A stretch of DNA of 34,998 nucleotides from Candidatus Scybalomonas excrementigallinarum (GCA_018710905.1 DVIZ01000194.1:1-34998); one strand, 5' to 3'; counted from the first letter of the stretch, positions 16,359 through 24,884 are shown. The notes: a model not told the origin generated them from the sequence alone. Numbers and translations are program-made.

Positions 16359-17575
16359 TCATTGGAGCTAGTGCAGCGGGTATGAATGCAGCTAGTACGT
16401 TAAGAGAATTAAATCCGAACGATGAAATTATTTTAATTTCAAAAGACGAAAATATCTACTCAAGATGTATTTTATACCATCATTTAAAAGGGATCCGTAA
16501 TTTAGAACAATTATGTTTTGTTGATTTAGATTTTATAGAAAAAAATCGAATTGATTGGAGAAAAGGAAAAGCAGTTGTTCACATTGATAGTGAAAAACAA
16601 GAGATTACGTTAGAAGATGAGAGTATTATCTATTATGATAAACTTATGATTGGAAGCGGTTCTCATTCCTTTTTCCCTCCAATTGAAGGTCTTAGGGAAG
16701 CCAGCAATGTCGTAGGTTTTCGTAACTTTGAAGATGTAGTGGCTATCGAAGAATACCTTCCAAACGTAGAGCATATCGTTGTTATGGGTGGAGGTCTTGT
16801 AGGAATCGATGTGATTGCAGGGCTGTTGCCTCATAAAAAAGACGTGATGCTTGTAGAAATGGGACCTCGTATGTTGCCGATTCAGCTTGATGAAGTAGCC
16901 GCGAAGACATATGAAGATGCCTTTCGTAAAGAAGGAGTGAAGCAATATTATGGTACAGGCATTGCTTCTTTAGAAGTAGTGGATGATAAAATTGTCAGTG
17001 TCATGTTGCAAGACGGTACGAAGCTACCATGTGATTTGCTCATTTGTTGTGCCGGTGTTCGTTCTAACGTGGAGTTTTTAAAGGACAGTGGGATTGCTTG
17101 CGATCGTTTTGGGCTTCTTTATGACGAACATGGAAAAACAAATAAAGACAATGTGTATGGAGCTGGTGATGTCAGCGGAAGAAGTCCAATTTGGCCTGTG
17201 GCAGTAAAAGAGGGAATTATTGCCGCTTATAATATGAGTGGAATTGAACGGACATTCGATGATTTCTTTGCTAGCAAATCCACAATGAATTTCTTAGGAA
17301 TCCCAACATTATCATTAGGAAAGACTTATGATTATGATGACACATATACGGTTGAAGTAAAACAGGATGACGAAGGAAATTATAAGAAGATCATTCATAA
17401 AGACGGTATTATTTACGGTGCTTTATTACAAGGAGATCTTTCTTATGCAGGAATTTTAACACAATTAATTCGAGCAAAGATCGATGTTTCAAAAGTGAAA
17501 AAACCAATTTTTGATATTGATTATTCTGACTTCTTTCATATCAAAGAAAATTTTGAATTCACTTATAAAGAATAG
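16346..17575 (+). CDS. FAD-dependent NAD(P)H oxidoreductase
   Basis: 409 aa, ATG 16346 with GGAGGTGG upstream inside the ferredoxin gene. Two-dinucleotide-binding-domain flavoprotein of the NADH oxidase/rubredoxin reductase type: FAD site VVIGASAAGMNAA (GxSxxG, 7-12), C41 in IYSRCILYHH (the position of the redox Cys of NADH oxidases and CoA-disulfide reductases), NAD(P) site VVMGGGLVGID (~150-160), and VYGAGDVSG closing the FAD site. The C-terminal ~90 residues are the small dimerisation-like domain. It most likely oxidises NAD(P)H and passes electrons to the ferredoxin subunit. C41 might allow side reactions with thiols or oxygen. Which nucleotide is used cannot be read safely. Confidence 0.88.
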   Translation: MRYVVIGASAAGMNAASTLRELNPNDEIILISKDENIYSRCILYHHLKGIRNLEQLCFVDLDFIEKNRIDWRKGKAVVHIDSEKQEITLEDESIIYYDKLMIGSGSHSFFPPIEGLREASNVVGFRNFEDVVAIEEYLPNVEHIVVMGGGLVGIDVIAGLLPHKKDVMLVEMGPRMLPIQLDEVAAKTYEDAFRKEGVKQYYGTGIASLEVVDDKIVSVMLQDGTKLPCDLLICCAGVRSNVEFLKDSGIACDRFGLLYDEHGKTNKDNVYGAGDVSGRSPIWPVAVKEGIIAAYNMSGIERTFDDFFASKSTMNFLGIPTLSLGKTYDYDDTYTVEVKQDDEGNYKKIIHKDGIIYGALLQGDLSYAGILTQLIRAKIDVSKVKKPIFDIDYSDFFHIKENFEFTYKE

Positions 17576-17680
17576 GAAATAAAAAAGGGTAAAAAGAGAA
17601 ATATTGAAATAAAAAAATTGAAAAGATAAGGGTTAGAAATCACTTAATACGATTAAGATTAGGATCATAGGAGAAAATCA

Positions 17681-18598
17681 ATGAATAAAATAAAGAAATT
17701 GCCAGTACCGCTTATGCCAGCTATGGTAGGAGCTTGTACCCTATCCAACGTATACTTAGGGCTAGGATATACTTGGATTCGCCATATTACTATGGTAGCA
17801 GCCACTGTGATTTGGATTTTATTTTTCATTCGAATTATCACGCAGTGGAAAATATTTAAGGAGGAGTATTCTCAGACCGTATTATGTAGTTTATATGCAG
17901 GTTTTACAATGTTAATGATGATTATAGGAAGTTATTTTTATGAATGGTTTCCCACATTTGGAAAAGTCTTTTGGTTGTTAGGCATTGTAATTCATGCTGT
18001 GCATATTATTATTTTTACTTATCGAAATATTTTAAAAGGTGTCAATATGGATACCTTTGTACCAAGTTATTTTGTAACATACAATGGAATTATGGTATCC
18101 GCAGTTGTCGGTGGAAGTATGAATGAACCGCAGTTGCTAAAATGCATTGTTTATTATGGAATTTGTATTTTTACGATTTTGATACCATTTATGATCTATC
18201 GATTACGATTTATTCCAATAAAAGATTCTTTTTATCATACACAAGCAATTTTACTAGCACCGAGTTCCCTTTGTGTCGTGACTTATTTAAGTGTTAGTGA
18301 AAATCCAAATAAGATTTTATTAGGATATTTATATGTTGCGGTATTGTGTGCTTTGATTTTTATTATTTATAAGCTACCAAAGTTTTTTGAGTTTGAATTT
18401 AAACCAACGTATGCAGGGCTTACGTTCCCAATGGCAATTGGGATTGTAGCAACGACAAAAGTATCCGCGTATTTAACTGCGCAAGGACTGGAGTTAGGAG
18501 CTTTCTTAAAAGAATTAGCAGGAATTCAGACTTATCTTACAACGGGAATTATCTTTTATGTATTGTTACGAATTTATATGTTAATGAAGAAGGCGTAA
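17681..18598 (+). CDS. TDT-family (TehA/SLAC1-type) membrane transporter
   Basis: 305 aa, about ten hydrophobic helices, no signal cleavage site. PVPLMPAMVGACTLSNVYLG at the N-terminus and the pattern of helical pairs match the tellurite-resistance/dicarboxylate transporter (TDT) family, relatives of the TehA and SLAC1 anion channels. SLAC1-type channels pass nitrate and chloride; bacterial members move small anions or dicarboxylates. It lies 105 bases behind the flavoprotein and two bases before mobA, that is inside the molybdoenzyme unit, so nitrate entry, nitrite exit or formate movement are the obvious guesses. Upstream CTTAAT-ACG-ATTAAG at 17643-17657 is a small inverted repeat without clear role. 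A GGAG box precedes the ATG. Confidence 0.78.
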   Translation: MNKIKKLPVPLMPAMVGACTLSNVYLGLGYTWIRHITMVAATVIWILFFIRIITQWKIFKEEYSQTVLCSLYAGFTMLMMIIGSYFYEWFPTFGKVFWLLGIVIHAVHIIIFTYRNILKGVNMDTFVPSYFVTYNGIMVSAVVGGSMNEPQLLKCIVYYGICIFTILIPFMIYRLRFIPIKDSFYHTQAILLAPSSLCVVTYLSVSENPNKILLGYLYVAVLCALIFIIYKLPKFFEFEFKPTYAGLTFPMAIGIVATTKVSAYLTAQGLELGAFLKELAGIQTYLTTGIIFYVLLRIYMLMKKA

Positions 18599-18600
18599 AG

Positions 18601-19182
18601 ATGAAGATTCCAGTATTAATATTAGCAGGAGGACAGGGAAGTCGAATGGGATATCGCAATAAGGCGGAACTGCTCATTCGAGAACAGACATTTTTAGAAA
18701 AAATTCTACATGAATTTCAAGAAGAACAATGTTATATTTCTACCCGTCCTTCTTATACCCCTGAGATCTCAGGGGTAAACTTAATTATAGACAAAAATGA
18801 AAATAGAGGGCCTATGGAAGGAATTTTACAGGCTTTTACACAGACTTCCCATGAAGCGTTTTTTGTCATTGGGTGTGATATGCCATTTATGACAAAGGAA
18901 GTCTATCAAGTGTTATGTAGTTATTTTGAACCACCAAAAGGTGTTATCGTTCAAGGAAATAAGAGAAGGTTTACATTAGGGGCAATTTACACACGAGAAA
19001 TGATGAAGGAAATGACTGCAAAAATAAAAGAAAAAGATTATCGTTTAAAATCACTCTTTCATAAGGAAAATTCAAAAATTTTAACACAAGATCAAATCGA
19101 TATTGATTTTCAGTGTTTTACAAATATTAATTTTGAGGAAGAGTATCAACAGTTAATAAAAAACAATGGGGGACTTACATGA
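18601..19182 (+). CDS. mobA: Molybdenum cofactor guanylyltransferase MobA
   Basis: 193 aa. It starts two bases after the transporter stop; the upstream AAGAAGG at the end of that gene serves as ribosome binding site. The N-terminal LILAGGQGSRMGYRNKAEL is the GTP-binding signature LAGGxGxRMG...K, and GCDMPFM carries the metal-binding Asp. MobA links GMP from GTP to molybdopterin to make the MGD form, the form needed by the DMSO reductase family oxidoreductase upstream. The last bases overlap moeA by four (ATGA). The protein is about the usual length. A perfect 22-bp palindrome lies inside the gene at 18756-18777. Confidence 0.92.
   Translation: MKIPVLILAGGQGSRMGYRNKAELLIREQTFLEKILHEFQEEQCYISTRPSYTPEISGVNLIIDKNENRGPMEGILQAFTQTSHEAFFVIGCDMPFMTKEVYQVLCSYFEPPKGVIVQGNKRRFTLGAIYTREMMKEMTAKIKEKDYRLKSLFHKENSKILTQDQIDIDFQCFTNINFEEEYQQLIKNNGGLT
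18756..18777. repeat. 22-bp perfect palindrome inside mobA
   Basis: The half site TACCCCTGAGA is followed directly by its reverse complement, with no loop. In frame it encodes part of SYTPEISGVN, where MobA proteins vary. It is more GC-rich than its surroundings. Confidence 0.75.
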
Positions 19183-20369
19183 AAACATTTGTAACATTAA
19201 AAGAAGCATTCACATTATTTGAAGAAGAAATTAAACAAAAAGAGGAGACTTGTCTTTGTCCAGTGGAATTTGGCCTAGGACATCGGTTAGCAGAAGATAT
19301 TTATGCACCGTTTCCACAGCCACCATTTTCAAAAAGTGCAATGGATGGCTTTGTCTTTCGCAAAGAGGATATTGGCTGTGTAGAACCGTTTCCGATTCAA
19401 GGCGCTTTATATGCGGGAGATAATGCAACCCAATTAATCGAACAAAAACAATGTTTTAAAATTATGACAGGGGCAAAGATTCCAGATAACGGGGCAGTTG
19501 TCGTTCAACAAGAACATTGTGTTGTTGAGGAAAATAAAGTTACGGTTAACATTTGGCCAAAGAGAATCAATATTTGCTTAAAAGGCGAAGATTTCGGGCA
19601 AGGGGAACTACTACTAGAAAAAGGTACGGTTCTTGACTATATTACATTGGCTCTTTTATCTAGCATCGGAAGAACAAAAATACAAATTTATAAAAAGCCA
19701 AGAATAGCAGTCTTAGTGAGTGGAAACGAAGTATGGGAACCAGGAAAGCCATTGCCAGAAGGAAAGATTTATGATAGCAATGCCATGATGATAAAGCAAA
19801 GACTTTTAACATTAGGTTATGGGGCAAAGACGATCAAGTTTTTACCAGATGATCCAAAAGAAGTGGCGACTACATTGGAAGAAATGAGTAGGTGCCATGA
19901 TATTATTATTACAACAGGAGGAGTTTCTGTTGGAGAAAAAGATATTTTTCACGATGCTTTAACCTTTGCTAATGCAAAAAAAGTATTTTGGAAAGTGGCT
20001 TTGAAACCAGGGACACCTGCCATTTTTTCTATGCTAAATGAATGTCCAATTATTTCGTTATCGGGAAATCCGTTTGCATCTAGCGTAACATTTGAAGTGC
20101 TTGCAAGAAGAGTCCTATATTGCTTAACAAAGGATCAAAGATTGCTCGTTGAGACCGTAAGAGGAACGATAAAAAATGGATTTAAAAAGACTGCGGATAA
20201 AAGCCGTTTTATAAGAGCAAAATGGAATGGAAAGGAAGTTGAAATTCCAAAAGGCTTACACGCTTCTTATGCTTTAAAAAGTATGGCAGGCTGTAATGCG
20301 TTAGCAGAAATTCCTGCCAGTGAAGAGCCGCTTAGTGAATCAGCAGAAATTAATGTTTGGCTTTTATAA
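19179..20369 (+). CDS. moeA: Molybdopterin molybdenumtransferase MoeA
   Basis: 396 aa, ATG overlapping the mobA stop. MoeA marks in order: LAEDIYAPFPQPPFSKSAMD with GF, KIMTGAKIPDNGAVVVQQEH, ICLKGEDFGQGELLLEKG, PRIAVLVSGNEVWEPG, GKIYDSNAMMIKQRL, IITTGGVSVGEKDIF, VALKPGTPAIF and ISLSGNPFASSVTFEV. MoeA inserts molybdate into adenylylated molybdopterin. The length is normal for the family. It follows mobA and precedes mobB, so the three late cofactor steps are grouped with the enzyme that needs them; moaA, moaC and moaE are not in the window and must be elsewhere. No regulatory site is visible inside the block. Confidence 0.95.
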   Translation: MKTFVTLKEAFTLFEEEIKQKEETCLCPVEFGLGHRLAEDIYAPFPQPPFSKSAMDGFVFRKEDIGCVEPFPIQGALYAGDNATQLIEQKQCFKIMTGAKIPDNGAVVVQQEHCVVEENKVTVNIWPKRINICLKGEDFGQGELLLEKGTVLDYITLALLSSIGRTKIQIYKKPRIAVLVSGNEVWEPGKPLPEGKIYDSNAMMIKQRLLTLGYGAKTIKFLPDDPKEVATTLEEMSRCHDIIITTGGVSVGEKDIFHDALTFANAKKVFWKVALKPGTPAIFSMLNECPIISLSGNPFASSVTFEVLARRVLYCLTKDQRLLVETVRGTIKNGFKKTADKSRFIRAKWNGKEVEIPKGLHASYALKSMAGCNALAEIPASEEPLSESAEINVWLL

Positions 20370-20419
20370 AAAGCGAGTATTTGTATCAGAAGGAAGAGAA
20401 ATGAGTTTGAGGATAGAAG

Positions 20420-20908
20420 ATGAGCGAGAAAAAAAGGCCTTATATTTTACAAATATGTGGATTGAAAAATACAGGAAAGACTACGTTTGTACGGGGCCTT
20501 ACTACATATTTAAGTCAACTTGGATATGAAGTGGCGGTTGTTAAGCACGATGGACATGAATTTGATTTGCAATCCTATAACGAAGATAATTTTTTGCATT
20601 ATAAAGCAGGTGCTAGTGCAAGTGTCGTTTTTTCGAAAGGACAATGGCTTTGTGTACAAAGGGAAAAGAGAAGTCTAGAAAGTTTTATCGAGCAGTTTTC
20701 AGACTTTGACTATGTTCTCATTGAGGGATGTAAAAATGCTGCTTATCCAAAGGTTGAAATGCTTCGAAAAGGAATTTCTGAGTCGCCAGTTTCCAATCCG
20801 AAAGGACGAATTGGTTGTATTGGAGATGAAATTTATCCAATTAACGAGCCGTGCTTTTTAAAAGAAGATGAAAATCTATATGAGAAGATAATCAAGTACA
20901 TAGCTTGA
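20420..20908 (+). CDS. mobB: Molybdopterin-guanine dinucleotide adaptor MobB
   Basis: 162 aa, ATG 20420; only a weak GAGGA lies upstream, 50 bases after moeA. The P-loop is complete, ICGLKNTGKTT (GxxxxGKT, 14-21), followed by VAVVKHDGHEFD and FDYVLIEGCKNAAYPKVEM, the usual MobB Walker B and lid regions. MobB binds GTP and assists MobA in making MGD. It is the last gene of the molybdenum unit; a weak hairpin overlaps its stop and a strong terminator lies just downstream. Confidence 0.92.
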   Translation: MSEKKRPYILQICGLKNTGKTTFVRGLTTYLSQLGYEVAVVKHDGHEFDLQSYNEDNFLHYKAGASASVVFSKGQWLCVQREKRSLESFIEQFSDFDYVLIEGCKNAAYPKVEMLRKGISESPVSNPKGRIGCIGDEIYPINEPCFLKEDENLYEKIIKYIA

Positions 20909-20944
20909 TTTTATACGATGAATTTTATATAATAAGTCATAAGA

Positions 20945-20987
20945 AAAAGAATGTTGTAAAATTGATAAGATTTTATAACATTCTTTT
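20945..20987 (+). terminator. Terminator of the molybdoenzyme operon
   Basis: A 17-bp stem (20945-20961 with 20971-20987, one G-U pair) encloses a 9-base loop and starts with A4 and ends with T4. It follows mobB by 37 bases. A weaker AATCAAG/CTTGATT hairpin (20890-20910) overlaps the mobB stop. Confidence 0.8.
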
Positions 20988-21056
20988 CATTTACGCGAAG
21001 ACAACAAGTATGGAGAGCATGTATGCTCACATATGGCGACTGCCTGCCAACGTGAG

Positions 21057-21079
21057 AAGTTTGCAAAGCGTATTTTTCA
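21057..21079 (+). repeat. Interspersed motif, copy 1
   Basis: TTGCAAAGCGTATTTTTCA at 21061-21079 matches TCGCAAAGCGTATTTCTCA at 24960-24978 in 17 of 19 bases. Just upstream lies GAGCAT-GT-ATGCTC (21015-21028) and a CTCAC...GTGAG pairing. Both copies are in gaps between genes. This 254-base gap holds no gene I can support. Confidence 0.5.
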
Positions 21080-21162
21080 TCGTTTAGGCTAAGGCAATCA
21101 GTCAAATAGCAAATGGAAAAAGTTCAAGAAAAATATCAGAGTAAGAGAAAGAGATTGAAATT

Positions 21163-21948
21163 ATGATAAAATTAGTAGCAAGTGATTTAGATGGAACGTT
21201 ATTACAAAATGGTTCTAAAGTATTAGAACCAGAAATTTTTCCGTTAATACGCAAATTAAAAGAAAAAGGAATTCTTTTTGTAGCGGCTAGTGGAAGACAA
21301 TATGCAAGTCTTAGACATTTGTTTCATGAAGTGGCAGATGATATTGGGTATATTTGTGAAAATGGAGCTCTTGTTATGTATCAAGATCAAGTGCTAGATT
21401 GTGTATCTATGGAAGATTCTTTGAAAGAGGAGTTAATTAAAGAAATCCAACAATATGAAGGTTGTGATGCCATGTATTCAACGAAAGATGCTTGTTATAT
21501 TGAAGAAGGCAACGACGACTTCTTTCATTATTTAAAAGATATTGTAAAAAACAACGTTCATGTAGTAAAAGATTTATTAGAAATCAAAGAACCTTGTATT
21601 AAGCTTTCCATTTATCGAAAAGAAGGAATTACAAAAGAGATAGAAGAACATTTTCAAAAAGTGTGTAACGGTCGAGTGTTTCCAGCATCTTCTGGGTTAG
21701 CTTGGCTTGATATGTTATTACCAAATGCCAATAAAGGGACAGGGATTTGTGCATTAATGGAACATCTTCAGATTACAAAAGAAGAATGTATGGCATTTGG
21801 TGATCAGGCAAATGATATTGCTATGCTAGAGAGTGTTTCTCATAGTTATGCTATGGAAAATGGAGTGGATAGAGTAAAAGAAGTCAGTCGATATCGTTGT
21901 TATCGAGTGGAGGATACAATAAAAGAAGTCTTTGGATTAGAAGAATAA
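21163..21948 (+). CDS. Cof-type HAD phosphatase
   Basis: 261 aa. HAD motif I is LVASDLDGTLL (D8 nucleophile, D10), motif II is in the FVAASGRQYAS stretch, the lysine motif is in LPNANKGTGI, and motif IV is MAFGDQANDIAML. The inserted C2-type cap between motifs II and III marks the Cof/YidA subgroup. Such enzymes remove phosphate from small sugar or cofactor phosphates in the cytoplasm; the substrate here cannot be told. It is separated from yqeG by 12 bases, so these two are likely co-transcribed. No clear promoter is seen upstream, but the preceding gap is free of genes. Confidence 0.88.
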   Translation: MIKLVASDLDGTLLQNGSKVLEPEIFPLIRKLKEKGILFVAASGRQYASLRHLFHEVADDIGYICENGALVMYQDQVLDCVSMEDSLKEELIKEIQQYEGCDAMYSTKDACYIEEGNDDFFHYLKDIVKNNVHVVKDLLEIKEPCIKLSIYRKEGITKEIEEHFQKVCNGRVFPASSGLAWLDMLLPNANKGTGICALMEHLQITKEECMAFGDQANDIAMLESVSHSYAMENGVDRVKEVSRYRCYRVEDTIKEVFGLEE

Positions 21949-21960
21949 GGAGAGTCGTCT

Positions 21961-22470
21961 ATGTTTCAAAAATTTTTTCCAGATGAATATGTAAGTTCCA
22001 CTTATGAGATTCCATTTGAGCAATATTATGAGGAAGGATATCGAGGGGTGTTATTCGATATCGATAACACTCTCGTTCCTCATGGAGCGCCAGCGGATGA
22101 ACGGGCAAAACAATTGTTTTTGCGTCTTCAAAAAATCGGATATGAAGTTTGTTTAATGTCCAATAATAAAGAGCCAAGAGTAAAAAGTTTTGGAGAAGCC
22201 GTTGGTGTAAAACATTATCTTTTTAAAGCCAATAAGCCTTCTATTACAGGGTATCAAAAAGCGATGGAAAAGATGGGAACGAATACGAGCAATACACTTT
22301 TTGTAGGAGATCAAGTGTTTACGGATGTATTTGGTGCAAAAAGAGCGGGGATGAAAAGTATTCTGGTACAGCCAATCCATCCAAAGGAGGAGATTCAGAT
22401 TGTGCTAAAACGTCATTTGGAGAAAATCGTTTTAAAAGAATACAAAAAACATCAGAAACGAAAGAAATAG
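21961..22470 (+). CDS. yqeG: YqeG-family HAD IIIA phosphatase
   Basis: 169 aa; AGGAGAG stands 7 bases before the ATG. The opening FFPDEYVSSTYEI and the catalytic VLFDIDNTLVPHG (D33, D35), CLMSNNKEPRV and FVGDQVFTDVFGAKRAGM are characteristic of YqeG, a cap-less HAD phosphatase. In Firmicutes yqeG normally precedes aroE and yqeH; here aroE follows by 83 bases. Homologues act on phosphatidylglycerol phosphate in plants and cyanobacteria; the bacterial role is not settled. The basic C-terminus (KKHQKRKK) may help it lie at the membrane. Confidence 0.88.
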   Translation: MFQKFFPDEYVSSTYEIPFEQYYEEGYRGVLFDIDNTLVPHGAPADERAKQLFLRLQKIGYEVCLMSNNKEPRVKSFGEAVGVKHYLFKANKPSITGYQKAMEKMGTNTSNTLFVGDQVFTDVFGAKRAGMKSILVQPIHPKEEIQIVLKRHLEKIVLKEYKKHQKRKK

Positions 22471-22553
22471 AATTCAAAAAAGAAATTGGATAGAAGGAAT
22501 CGAATCTGCATAAAAGCAGAAAAACCGTTGAAAATAAGAAAGAAGGATTGAAA

Positions 22554-23435
22554 ATGGGAATCAATATTACGGGAAAGACAGGTTTATTGGCGGTACTTGG
22601 AACACCAATTCAGCACAGTTTATCTCCAGCGATGCATAATTTAGCTCTACAAACATTAGGGCTTGATTATACATACTTAGCTTTTGATATTAAGGAAGAA
22701 GAAGTAGGACAAGCATTAGAAGGTTTGAAATTATTTGGATTTCGAGGTTGTAATTTGACAATGCCTTTAAAAAAGAAGGCATTGGAATATTGCGATCATC
22801 TATCAGAATCCGCTCGCATTTCAGGGGCAGTCAATACGATTATCAATGATCATGGTGTTTTAACAGGAGATACGACGGATGGAACAGGGGTTCTTTGGGC
22901 GATGCGTGCCAATGGCCATGAAATGCTTGGAAAGAAAGTTACGATTATGGGAGCGGGTGGAGCTTCTGTTTCCATTGTAACACAAGGGGCATTAGATGGC
23001 GTAAAAGAAATTACGGTTTTTAATCGAAAAGGCGAATCTTTTTCCATGATGGAACAAGTAGCAGAAGAGTTAAATCAAATTACCAATTGTAATGTGAAGG
23101 TATTAACGTTAGAAGATGAGGAAAGACTAAGAAGAGAAATAAAGGAAAGCCAGTTTTTAATCAATGGAACTTCTCTCGGAATGGCTCCTCATGAAGATAC
23201 TTGTATTTTGCCAGATTCTAGTTATTTTCATAAAGATTTAGTCGTAGCAGATGTTGTTTACAACCCAAGAGAGACAAAGTTTATGAAGTTTGCAAAAGAG
23301 GCAGGAGCAGTCGCATATAATGGCCTTGATATGCTGTTATATCAAGGGGCAAAATCGTTTGAACTTTGGATGGGAGTACCAATGCCAGTAGAACTTGTGA
23401 AAGAAAAAGTGTTCGCTCCAGAGCGAAAAAAATAA
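22554..23435 (+). CDS. aroE: Shikimate dehydrogenase AroE
   Basis: 293 aa. ATG 22554 is chosen, with AGAAGGA 6 bases upstream; a TTG two codons earlier is too close to that site. Shikimate site: QHSLSPAMHN, K73 in MPLKKKAL, and D109 in GDTTDGTG. The cofactor site is TIMGAGGASVSI. VVADVVYNPRETKFMKFA and GLDMLLYQGAKSFELWMG complete the family pattern. It reduces 3-dehydroshikimate with NADPH in aromatic amino acid synthesis. Length is normal. It is in the order yqeG-aroE-efp, common in the Lachnospiraceae. Confidence 0.95.
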   Translation: MGINITGKTGLLAVLGTPIQHSLSPAMHNLALQTLGLDYTYLAFDIKEEEVGQALEGLKLFGFRGCNLTMPLKKKALEYCDHLSESARISGAVNTIINDHGVLTGDTTDGTGVLWAMRANGHEMLGKKVTIMGAGGASVSIVTQGALDGVKEITVFNRKGESFSMMEQVAEELNQITNCNVKVLTLEDEERLRREIKESQFLINGTSLGMAPHEDTCILPDSSYFHKDLVVADVVYNPRETKFMKFAKEAGAVAYNGLDMLLYQGAKSFELWMGVPMPVELVKEKVFAPERKK

Positions 23436-23462
23436 AAATTTTAGGCATGTCCAAAAAAATGG

Positions 23463-23491
23463 TTGAAAAATCAGAGGTTTTAGTATAAAAT
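23463..23491 (+). promoter_or_regulatory. Probable efp promoter
   Basis: TTGAAA (23463-23468) and TAAAAT (23486-23491) with 17 bases between them lie 41 bases before the start codon. Several overlapping -10-like hexamers follow, so the exact start is uncertain. Confidence 0.5.
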
Positions 23492-23531
23492 ATAATAAGC
23501 TAATAGTGATTATTTAAGGAGGAATATCTTT

Positions 23532-24089
23532 ATGATATCAGCAGGTGAATTTAGAAATGGTGTTACCATCGAATATGAAGGAAACATTTATCAGATTATC
23601 GAATTCCAACACGTAAAACCAGGTAAAGGTGCTGCGTTTGTTCGTACAAAATTAAGAAACATTAAAAGTGGTGGTGTAGTAGAAAAAACTTTCCGTCCAA
23701 CTGAAAAATGTCCTCAGGCTCATATCGAAAGAAAAGATATGCAGTATTTATATTCTGACGGAGATTTATTCCACTTTATGGACGTAGAAACTTTTGATCA
23801 GATCGCTTTAAATGCAGACGCAATCGGCGATGCATTAAAATTTGTTAAAGAAAATGAAATGGTTAAAACAGTTGCTCATGCTGGTGAAATCTTTACAGTT
23901 GAACCACCATTATTCGTAGAATTATTAATTACAGAATGTGAACCAGGTGTAAAAGGTGATACAGCAACTGGAGCTACAAAACCATGTACCGTTGAAACAG
24001 GTGCAACAGTATACGTTCCTTTATTTGTAAATGAAGGAGATACAATCAAAATTGATACTCGTACAGGAGAATACCTTTCAAGAGTATAA
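23532..24089 (+). CDS. efp: Translation elongation factor P
   Basis: 185 aa, ATG with AAGGAGGAA upstream. The three beta-barrel domains are complete: [12 protein letters not shown] with [15 protein letters not shown] (K32 at the loop tip that reaches the peptidyl-transferase centre), a middle domain, and the C-terminal [16 protein letters not shown] with [23 protein letters not shown] rescues ribosomes stalled at proline runs. In Bacillus the equivalent Lys is modified with an aminopentanol group; I see no modification gene here. It has its own promoter and terminator. Codon use is cleaner than in its neighbours, as expected of a highly expressed gene. Confidence 0.98.
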   Translation: MISAGEFRNGVTIEYEGNIYQIIEFQHVKPGKGAAFVRTKLRNIKSGGVVEKTFRPTEKCPQAHIERKDMQYLYSDGDLFHFMDVETFDQIALNADAIGDALKFVKENEMVKTVAHAGEIFTVEPPLFVELLITECEPGVKGDTATGATKPCTVETGATVYVPLFVNEGDTIKIDTRTGEYLSRV

Positions 24090-24116
24090 TTCCAAAACGA
24101 ATTTCACTAAATGTTT

Positions 24117-24148
24117 ACCCACGAAAATAGAGTGTTTTCGTGGGTTTT
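24117..24148 (+). terminator. Terminator after efp
   Basis: A perfect 11-bp stem, 24117-24127 with 24135-24145, loop of 7, followed by TTT. It sits between convergent genes. Confidence 0.82.
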
Positions 24149-24179
24149 GTAGATCTTTTTTCTTCTTTATTCTATCGAA

Positions 24180-24884
24180 CTAAGTTCGATCAATATTCAA
24201 CCAATTTTCCTCATTAATATATTGTAACTGAGATTCAATAATTTTAATGTACATTTCGTCTTGCTTTTCAGGTGAAAGTTTCATAACAAGATTTAAAATC
24301 GATAAAAAGCGTTCATTTTCATGAAGAGAACGATAATAATGATTAAATTGATTCAATGCTTTCTTATAGACAAAAAGAGAAGTTCCAGCGATTACTTCTA
24401 CGATAGTTCCACCTAACATTCCGATTGTTAAAGTTTCTGTATATTTGCGAAGAAACAAAAGAGAGGCGATGGAAACTAGAAGTAAAATCGCACCAACAAT
24501 GCACATGATCACAGAGAGGAAAAATGCATTCTTTGCTTGACGACGGCTGATTTCATAAAATTCTCTTAAATCCCTCATATTAAAAAGCATTAATTCTAAA
24601 ATATCTTTTGACTTCGTGTCCTGTTCACAGTTAGGATTCATAGCATCACGGATAATGGAATTCATTTTCTCTTGTTCTTTTTTCCAATTATCTGTATGAT
24701 CTTCTTTTAACATTCGATAAATAGTGCTGGCAGGAAGAATCCCTATCATCAATAAGGCTAAAAGACCGAGCAATACAATGATGACACCACGGTTCGTATA
24801 AGCCAATGTAACAAAATAAAGACACATACTCAATAATAAAATAACGATATAATAAATTCCGTATCTTCTTAAATAGTTTTTCAT
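24180..24884 (-). CDS. Four-helix membrane protein of unknown function
   Basis: 234 aa on the minus strand; a run of GGGGGGAG precedes the ATG at 24884. Two N-terminal helices (~8-28 and ~32-53), a charged, coiled-coil-like stretch (~60-120, rich in Lys, Glu and Asp), a second pair of helices (~122-145 and ~152-172), and a C-terminal cytoplasmic tail with FNHYYRSLHENERFLSILNL. The second helix pair with its flanks (FYEISRRQAKNAFFLSVIMC and the later GGTIVEVIAGTSLFVYKKAL) resembles the two-helix domain known from TRADD-N-associated proteins of predicted conflict systems. That match is from memory and unproven. It stands alone, facing efp. Confidence 0.6.
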   Translation of the reverse strand: MKNYLRRYGIYYIVILLLSMCLYFVTLAYTNRGVIIVLLGLLALLMIGILPASTIYRMLKEDHTDNWKKEQEKMNSIIRDAMNPNCEQDTKSKDILELMLFNMRDLREFYEISRRQAKNAFFLSVIMCIVGAILLLVSIASLLFLRKYTETLTIGMLGGTIVEVIAGTSLFVYKKALNQFNHYYRSLHENERFLSILNLVMKLSPEKQDEMYIKIIESQLQYINEENWLNIDRT

